DNA of 12,857 nt from Clostridia bacterium (GTDB lineage: Bacteria; Bacillota; Clostridia; Christensenellales; DTU072): positions 1-12,857 of the forward strand of contig JAQVME010000016.1 in the NCBI GenBank assembly GCA_028703745.1, read 5' to 3'. Positions 8,706-12,857 of the stretch are shown piece by piece (within the stretch, counting starts at the first letter, position 1; the number at the start of each line of letters is the position of its first letter). The translations under genes and the position numbers were made by a program. The notes under the pieces are model-generated. The model made no database searches, had not been told where the DNA came from, and saw only the letters and a program-made list of their open reading frames with translations.

Positions 8706-8747
8706 ATGGATACAGACCCTTTAAGTAGTAACATAATAGTAACATAA
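8706..8747 (+). CDS. Putative corA leader peptide MDTDPLSSNIIVT
   Basis: A 13-codon ORF, ATG 8706 to TAA 8745-8747, with AAAGGTG (8694-8700) 5 nt before it. The peptide opens with Asp-Thr-Asp-Pro directly after Met. In enterobacteria the MgtL leader opens with a similar acidic/proline stretch (MEPDPTP), known to make ribosomes fall apart during translation when Mg2+ is low and so switch on mgtA. Here the downstream gene is a Mg2+ channel, and the stop codon is immediately followed by the 5' arm of an antiterminator. No run of a single amino acid codon type suggests a classical amino-acid attenuator, although Ile-Ile-Val-Thr is present. That it is translated and that it senses Mg2+ are both inferred. 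Confidence 0.55.
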   Translation: MDTDPLSSNIIVT

Positions 8748-8801
8748 CGAACCATACTGTGTCTCAAGCAGTCGCTTCCTGATAACAGAAGATATGGTTC
8801 G
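8748..8801 (+). promoter_or_regulatory. Antiterminator hairpin of the corA leader
   Basis: CGAACCATA (8748-8756) is exactly complementary to TATGGTTCG (8793-8801). After a one-sided four-base bulge (8789-8792) the stem continues with CTGT (8757-8760) against ACAG (8785-8788), 13 pairs in all. The enclosed loop can fold a small AAGC/GCTT hairpin (8766-8777). Its 3' arm consumes the left half and loop of the terminator stem, so the two structures exclude each other. The 5' arm begins on the base after the leader ORF stop, where a terminating ribosome would cover it. Confidence 0.65.
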
Positions 8802-8816
8802 CCATATCTTTTTTTT
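8789..8816 (+). terminator. Intrinsic terminator (attenuator) before corA
   Basis: A perfect nine-pair stem, AAGATATGG (8789-8797) with CCATATCTT (8802-8810), closed by a TTCG loop, runs into T residues up to 8816. The corA SD begins only 5 nt after the T run, leaving no room for a promoter, so corA transcription must pass through this site. It therefore acts as an attenuator for corA as well as ending transcripts from upstream. Confidence 0.85.
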
Positions 8817-8832
8817 ATCGCGGAGGCAGGAT

Positions 8833-9789
8833 ATGATAAGCATCTATCAAACAGACCAAAAAACCAAGCTGACGGAAGAGATTCAAGCCGAAAGACTGGG
8901 CGGAATGGACCTGAATAACAAGTGGATTCATTTAATAAATCCCACTGACCAGGAGCTTGAACTTGTGGCGAGGACAACGGGCGTCGCCGAAAATACGCTG
9001 AAAGCCGCGCTGGACGATGAGGAGCGCGCCAGAATAGAGGTCGAGGACGACGAAACTCTTACTGTATTTGACATCCCAAAAATCGAAGAAGAAACCGAAT
9101 ATTTTTCGTATTCCACAATGCCGTTCGGCTTTATAATTACCAAGAATTGTATTATCACGGTATGCTTGAAGGATACGTCGTTGACGCACGCTTTCATAAA
9201 CAATCGTGTCAAGACTTTCACGACTTACCAGCGCTCTCGCTTTCTTTATTTATTTCTCTACAACACACATATCAAATTTCTGCAATACCTCCGCCAAATA
9301 GATAAGGCTTCTTCGAGGATACAGAACGAGCTCCATAAATCCACAAAGAACAAGGAGCTTATCCAGCTGCTCGACCTTGAAAAATCGCTGGTTTATTTCT
9401 CCACGTCACTTAGAGCAAACTGTTTAGTAATCGAAAAGCTGGGCAGGACCGACCATATAAAAAGGTACGATGAGGATTTGGATTTGCTTGAGGACGTAGC
9501 CATCGAGAACCGACAGGCTCAGGAGATGTGCAACATCTATCGCGATATTTTGTCTGGCACCATGGACGCTTACGCCTCGGTCATTTCCAACAATCTGAAC
9601 ATTGTGATGAAACTGCTTACCTCGCTTACGGTCATACTCGCCATTCCCACACTTATAGCTTCGTTATGGGGTATGAACACCGGCGTTCCTTTTGAGGGCA
9701 AGCTATGGGGCTTTTTTGCAGTAGTGGTTTTTTCTCTTATTATGACTTTTACCGGCGTAGTATTGCTATATCGGAAAAAAATGCTATAA
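8833..9789 (+). CDS. corA: CorA-family Mg2+ (divalent cation) channel
   Basis: 318 residues, normal for CorA. A long acidic, helical cytoplasmic domain (about 1-250) is followed by TM1 (about 258-278), the signature Gly-Met-Asn at 280-282 within LWGMNTG, a short outer loop, and TM2 (about 291-312) with a basic C-terminal end (YRKKML). CorA pentamers admit Mg2+ (and in some members Co2+ or Ni2+) down the membrane potential and close when cytoplasmic Mg2+ binds the N-terminal domain. The start at 8833 is chosen because GGAGG (8822-8826) lies 6 nt upstream; the in-frame ATG at 8794 lies inside the terminator stem and has no ribosome site. Expression is probably controlled by the attenuator just upstream. 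No other transport gene shares the unit. Confidence 0.94.
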   Translation: MISIYQTDQKTKLTEEIQAERLGGMDLNNKWIHLINPTDQELELVARTTGVAENTLKAALDDEERARIEVEDDETLTVFDIPKIEEETEYFSYSTMPFGFIITKNCIITVCLKDTSLTHAFINNRVKTFTTYQRSRFLYLFLYNTHIKFLQYLRQIDKASSRIQNELHKSTKNKELIQLLDLEKSLVYFSTSLRANCLVIEKLGRTDHIKRYDEDLDLLEDVAIENRQAQEMCNIYRDILSGTMDAYASVISNNLNIVMKLLTSLTVILAIPTLIASLWGMNTGVPFEGKLWGFFAVVVFSLIMTFTGVVLLYRKKML

Positions 9790-9807
9790 TCCGCGTTTAA
9801 GAGCATT

Positions 9808-9825
9808 TATTGTTCGTAAACAATA
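9808..9825 (+). repeat. Inverted repeat after corA: operator half-sites or weak terminator
   Basis: TATTGTT (9808-9814) and AACAATA (9819-9825) form a perfect seven-pair palindrome around CGTA, 18 nt after the corA stop. The stem has a single G-C pair and the following sequence is only T-rich, so it would be a poor terminator. The same half-site recurs at 9886-9892, which favours a protein-binding site for the next gene's promoter. Confidence 0.4.
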
Positions 9826-9892
9826 GTTGTTTTATATAATTGTGTTTTTTTTCTCATTGTGCTATACTTTCTTGTATGCTTATTAAACAATA
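9817..9892 (+). repeat. Direct repeat TAAACAATA flanking the symporter promoter
   Basis: TAAACAATA occurs at 9817-9825 and again at 9884-9892, 67 nt apart, one before the -35 and one just after the expected transcription start. The second copy sits inside another inverted repeat, CTTATT-AAAC-AATAAG (9879-9894). The region is AT-rich, so chance is possible, but two palindromes sharing a core on either side of a promoter look like paired operators. Confidence 0.4.
9840..9868 (+). promoter_or_regulatory. Extended -10 promoter of the symporter-GNAT-glnS genes
   Basis: TTGTGT (9840-9845), a 17-nt spacer and TATACT (9863-9868), preceded by TG at 9860-9861. The start point would be near 9875, leaving a leader of about 45 nt with AAGGAG (9909-9914) before the ATG at 9920. 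A second, weaker possibility is TATAAT at 9835-9840 with TTGTTC 19 nt upstream. Confidence 0.7.
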
Positions 9893-9919
9893 AGAGTTTT
9901 GTGAGGATAAGGAGTAATA

Positions 9920-11401
9920 ATGACGGGTTTGAATGAAGCCAACGTGAGAAGAAGACCCTCTGTGAAAGGCTCGCACAAGCTGGCAATGGGCGTGGGGGAT
10001 TTTGGATACAGCTTGATTTCCTGCACTGTAGCTACATATATTATGGCGTTTGGCACCATGGCGGTAGGCGTCAGCGGAACGCTGATGGGAATAGCTATAG
10101 CCATAGGCACGATTTTTGACGCCGTTTCGGATCCTATCGTCGGATATCTTTCAGACAACACTAAAAACAAGTTTTTCGGCAAGAGATTCGGGTTCATGCT
10201 TTTCGGTTTGATAGGTCTCATTGTCTGTAGTATTTTTATTTGGGCTATTCCTACGGACATGGCGCCTATGGGACAATTTCTTTGGTTCGCAATAGGGCTT
10301 ACGCTCATAAGAACATTCAACACTTTGTATTTTACGCCTGTGGGCGCGCTTTCGGTAGAGATAAGCGACGACTACAACGAACGCACGACCATTCAGGCGG
10401 TCCGTTCGATTTTTTATATTATCGGCATGATTTTGCCCATAGTAATAATAGGGATTTTCCAGAACAAATATACCGTCTATGACGACGCCGGCAACGTGCT
10501 TGTTCCCGGACAATTTTCCGTTAAAGGGTATATCGACTTTTCTTATGTTGCGGCGGCTGTGGCTATCGTAACGTCGGTATATCTTTTTGTCATGACTTTC
10601 TCGAACGTGCCGAGGCTTAACGCCAGATATATGAATGAGACCGAAGAAAAATCAAAAAAGAGTCTTAAACAGGTTTTGTTTGATTTTTTCAGCGTGCTCA
10701 AGAACAAGGATATGCGTCAAATTATTTTCGGATATTCGACGGCAATGATGTCGGCTACGCTTATCATAACTCTGGGCTTCCACGTGTTTACATTTACTTT
10801 CCAAACCACTACCACTCAAATGTACACGCTTATGGGAGGTCTGCTGGTTATGACAATAATAGGTCAGCCGGTATGGATGATTTTATCAAAAAAGACCGAC
10901 AAGAAAAAAACTATGCTGATAGGGCTTATCGTCAGCTTATGCGGCTGTATGCTACTTTTCATTGCTTTTCTTATGCGAGGTTCGATTAACAAGCTTATTC
11001 AATCAAGCTTCTTCGGGGCTTTTGTGCTGTTGCCTCCGCTTATGATTGCAGGTATGGGCACGGGGGTGCTGTACTCTATGCCGCTTGCGATTATCGGCGA
11101 CGTTGTGGCGAAGAACAGCCGTACGCAAAAGGGCGAAAAGATGGGCACCTATGCCGGAATGATGACATTGGCTTACAAGGTCAGCCAAGCGCTTACTCAA
11201 CTTACTGCGGGCGTGGCTCTCGATTTGATTGGCTTCCAAGAGGGCAGCACTATACAAACGGAAAGCGTTTCCGCTTCTTTGGGGTGGTTTCTTTGTATAG
11301 GTATTATGCTTGCGGTTTCTGTGGGCATACTTATTCTAAGCAAGCTTGACGTTGACAAGGAAGAAATTACACGTATATTGGAGGAGCAACGCAATGCTTA
11401 A
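9920..11401 (+). CDS. GPH/MelB-type MFS sugar:cation symporter
   Basis: 493 residues with about twelve hydrophobic segments and a cytoplasmic central loop near 220-260 rich in Lys and Glu. The family signature of glycoside-pentoside-hexuronide:cation symporters is clear: FDAVSDPIVGYLSDNT with D67, D71 and D79, followed by the basic loop FFGKRFGF. D67 and D71 align with the cation-binding Asp55 and Asp59 of E. coli MelB. It should import a glycoside or related solute with Na+ or H+. The substrate cannot be read from the sequence, and no glycosidase or sugar kinase lies next to it here, so a different substrate is possible. The start has AAGGAG 5 nt upstream. Its last 8 nt overlap the following GNAT gene. 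Possible operators flank its promoter. Confidence 0.87.
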   Translation: MTGLNEANVRRRPSVKGSHKLAMGVGDFGYSLISCTVATYIMAFGTMAVGVSGTLMGIAIAIGTIFDAVSDPIVGYLSDNTKNKFFGKRFGFMLFGLIGLIVCSIFIWAIPTDMAPMGQFLWFAIGLTLIRTFNTLYFTPVGALSVEISDDYNERTTIQAVRSIFYIIGMILPIVIIGIFQNKYTVYDDAGNVLVPGQFSVKGYIDFSYVAAAVAIVTSVYLFVMTFSNVPRLNARYMNETEEKSKKSLKQVLFDFFSVLKNKDMRQIIFGYSTAMMSATLIITLGFHVFTFTFQTTTTQMYTLMGGLLVMTIIGQPVWMILSKKTDKKKTMLIGLIVSLCGCMLLFIAFLMRGSINKLIQSSFFGAFVLLPPLMIAGMGTGVLYSMPLAIIGDVVAKNSRTQKGEKMGTYAGMMTLAYKVSQALTQLTAGVALDLIGFQEGSTIQTESVSASLGWFLCIGIMLAVSVGILILSKLDVDKEEITRILEEQRNA

Positions 11402-11765
11402 TATGCTTCCCACAAGCGACAAAAAACTGCTGGACAAGATGTCATACGAGATATTCGCTAAGCCCTTTCAGGGCGATATAGGTTACGTATTTTACAACGA
11501 CGGCTCGCCAGTGGGCTTTGCCAGACTGATAATCGGAGATACTTCCGTGGTTTCCGAGGTGGGAGTATTGCCGGAGCACCGGCGCAAAGGCTACGGAGAT
11601 TTTTTTACCCGATCAGTCCTGTTTAGATTGATTCAAATATCGAGAACTGTAAAAATAGCTTACAAAAGCGCATATTATTTACCTTTCGGCTTCACGGATG
11701 AGGGCGAGGGAATGACAATAGCGTCAGAGAAGTTGGTTTTTACCCAACAATGCCAACATTGCTGA
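11394..11765 (+). CDS. Small GNAT-family N-acetyltransferase
   Basis: 123 residues. The acetyl-CoA pyrophosphate-binding motif is visible as EVGVLPEHRRKGYGDFF with Arg63-x-x-Gly66-x-Gly68, preceded by the strand pair GSPVGFARLIIGDTSVVSEVGV and followed by the usual late Tyr-x-x-x-Gly-Phe (YYLPFGF, 94-100). It is shorter than the usual 140-170 residues, mainly at the N-terminal end. The acceptor is unknown. The start at 11394 is preferred over the in-frame ATG at 11346 because GGAGGAG (11380-11386) is 7 nt upstream and the longer form would lie within the symporter gene; it overlaps the symporter stop by 8 nt, implying coupled translation. The C-terminal end QQCQHC has two cysteines of unclear meaning. 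Confidence 0.82.
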   Translation: MLNMLPTSDKKLLDKMSYEIFAKPFQGDIGYVFYNDGSPVGFARLIIGDTSVVSEVGVLPEHRRKGYGDFFTRSVLFRLIQISRTVKIAYKSAYYLPFGFTDEGEGMTIASEKLVFTQQCQHC

Positions 11766-11783
11766 CGGAGGAAAAAACGAAGA

Positions 11784-12857
11784 ATGGAAGCGTCTAACTT
11801 TATTGAAAGTATTATTGTCGGAGATATAGAATCCGGCAAAAGAAACAAAATAATCACCAGATTCCCGCCCGAGCCCAACGGTTATTTGCATATTGGCCAC
11901 GCAAAAAGCCTTTGCATAAATTTTGGCATAAAAGAAAAATTCGGCGGCGAATGCAACTTGCGCTTCGACGATACAAACCCCACAAAAGAGGAGGTCGAAT
12001 ATGTCGAATCCATAAAAGAAGACATACAATGGCTGGGATTTGAGTGGGACAGGGAGAGGTTTGCCTCGGACTATTTCGAAAAGATTTATGAATACGCTGT
12101 GCTGCTTATCAAAAAAGGACTGGCATATGTATGCGACCTTTCGGCGGACGAAATCAGAGACACCCGCGGCACGCTGACTCAGCCGGGCACCGAAAGCCCG
12201 TATCGCGGCAGAGGCGTGGAAGAAAACCTGAGGCTTTTTTTAGAAATGCGGCAAGGCAAGTACGCCGACGGCGAAAAAGTTCTTCGCGCAAAAATAGACA
12301 TGGGGTCGAACAATATGAATATGCGTGACCCCGTAATGTACCGCATACTGCGCGCCATCCACCACAGGACGGGCGATGCGTGGCTTATATACCCTATGTA
12401 CGACTTCGCGCACCCGTTGGGTGACGCGCTCGAGGGTATCACACATTCCATTTGCACGCTGGAATTCGAGGACCACAGACCGCTTTATGACTGGTTCACA
12501 AAGCATTGCGGCTTCGAGGTGCCGCCGCAACAGATAGAATTCGCCCGACTGAACATCAAAAACACCATAATGAGCAAGCGCTATTTGAAAAAACTGGTCG
12601 ACGAAAAAATCGTTGCCGGTTGGAGCGATCCGCGTATGCCCACATTGAGCGGTATGAGAAACAGAGGCTTTCCTCCTCAAGCAATCAAGAATTTTTGCGG
12701 CAAGGTGGGTGTAGCCAAAGCCAATTCGGAGGTAGACAACGGTCTGCTTGATTATTGCGTAAGGGAACACCTGAATCAGTACGCTCCGCGCGCCATGATG
12801 GTGGAGCGTCCGCTAAAGGTCATCGTCGACAACTGGGATGAGTGGCGTTTTGAGGAC
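11784..12857 (+). CDS. glnS: Glutaminyl-tRNA synthetase (3' end outside window)
   Basis: The first 358 codons of a class I synthetase that charges tRNA-Gln with glutamine. The ATP-binding HIGH motif is at 36-39 (PEPNGYLHIGHAKS) and the second signature is MSKR at 263-266. GlnRS-type sequence, distinct from GluRS, includes RFDDTNP, YVESIKEDI, GTLTQPGTESPYR, IYPMYDFAHP and DALEGITHSICTLEFEDHRPLYDW. The catalytic domain is intact and the window stops inside the start of the C-terminal anticodon-binding part. A GGAGG (11767-11771) lies 12 nt before the ATG, rather far, but no better start is available and the N-terminus matches the family. It follows the GNAT gene after 18 nt and is probably co-transcribed. 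Many Bacillota lack GlnRS and use GatCAB instead, so its presence is a useful lineage marker. Confidence 0.95.
   Translation, partial: MEASNFIESIIVGDIESGKRNKIITRFPPEPNGYLHIGHAKSLCINFGIKEKFGGECNLRFDDTNPTKEEVEYVESIKEDIQWLGFEWDRERFASDYFEKIYEYAVLLIKKGLAYVCDLSADEIRDTRGTLTQPGTESPYRGRGVEENLRLFLEMRQGKYADGEKVLRAKIDMGSNNMNMRDPVMYRILRAIHHRTGDAWLIYPMYDFAHPLGDALEGITHSICTLEFEDHRPLYDWFTKHCGFEVPPQQIEFARLNIKNTIMSKRYLKKLVDEKIVAGWSDPRMPTLSGMRNRGFPPQAIKNFCGKVGVAKANSEVDNGLLDYCVREHLNQYAPRAMMVERPLKVIVDNWDEWRFED

Noticed and set aside
8794..8832. Longer CorA start at the ATG at 8794
   Set aside because: It lies inside the terminator stem without an SD, whereas 8833 has GGAGG at ideal spacing and matches the usual CorA N-terminus.
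8689..8832. M-box or other known Mg2+ riboswitch before corA
   Set aside because: Too little sequence for the M-box fold and none of its conserved elements seen; a leader ORF plus alternative stems explains the region better.

Overview
The window reads as a compact chromosomal segment of a low-to-moderate GC Bacillota (Firmicutes), most likely a Clostridia-type lineage. Evidence is the addB-addA order typical of that phylum, strong GGAGG-type Shine-Dalgarno (SD) sites, sigmaA-like promoters (three on the + strand with an extended TGn -10), a corA of the Gram-positive/Thermotoga-like kind, and short spacers between genes. No rRNA, tRNA, insertion sequence, CRISPR array or phage gene is visible. 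The genus cannot be named from the sequence alone.

Layout. (1) 43-840, minus strand: a small secreted lipoprotein with its own strong promoter, divergent from the rest. (2) 1041-7453, plus strand: addB and addA, overlapping by 4 nt, encode both subunits of an AddAB-type double-strand-break resection helicase-nuclease. Both nuclease centres, the AddB iron-sulfur cysteines and the AddA helicase motifs are present; AddB has lost its Walker A. The addB promoter puts transcription start on or next to the AUG and no SD exists, so addB is probably leaderless. (3) 7540-8688: a three-TM membrane protein with an acidic cytoplasmic tail, function unknown, with its own promoter. (4) 8689-8832: a leader region with a 13-codon ORF (MDTDPLSSNIIVT), an antiterminator arm starting right after its stop codon, and a perfect intrinsic terminator that shares nine bases with the antiterminator. 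It ends 16 nt before (5) corA, 8833-9789, a Mg2+ channel. (6) 9790-9919: a promoter flanked by copies of a short repeat. (7) 9920-12857: a GPH/MelB-type sugar:cation symporter, a small GNAT acetyltransferase overlapping it by 8 nt, and glnS (GlnRS), cut by the window end.

The most interesting element is the corA leader. There is no room for a promoter between terminator and corA, so corA must be reached by read-through. The leader peptide opens with alternating acidic residues and a proline, as does the enterobacterial MgtL peptide, whose translation aborts when Mg2+ is low. A ribosome reaching the stop codon would cover the antiterminator arm and allow termination; one that drops off early would leave the arm free and let corA be transcribed. 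This fits a translation-based Mg2+ sensor in a Gram-positive-type genome, built on an intrinsic terminator. The pairing and the ORF are seen directly; the Mg2+ logic is inference.
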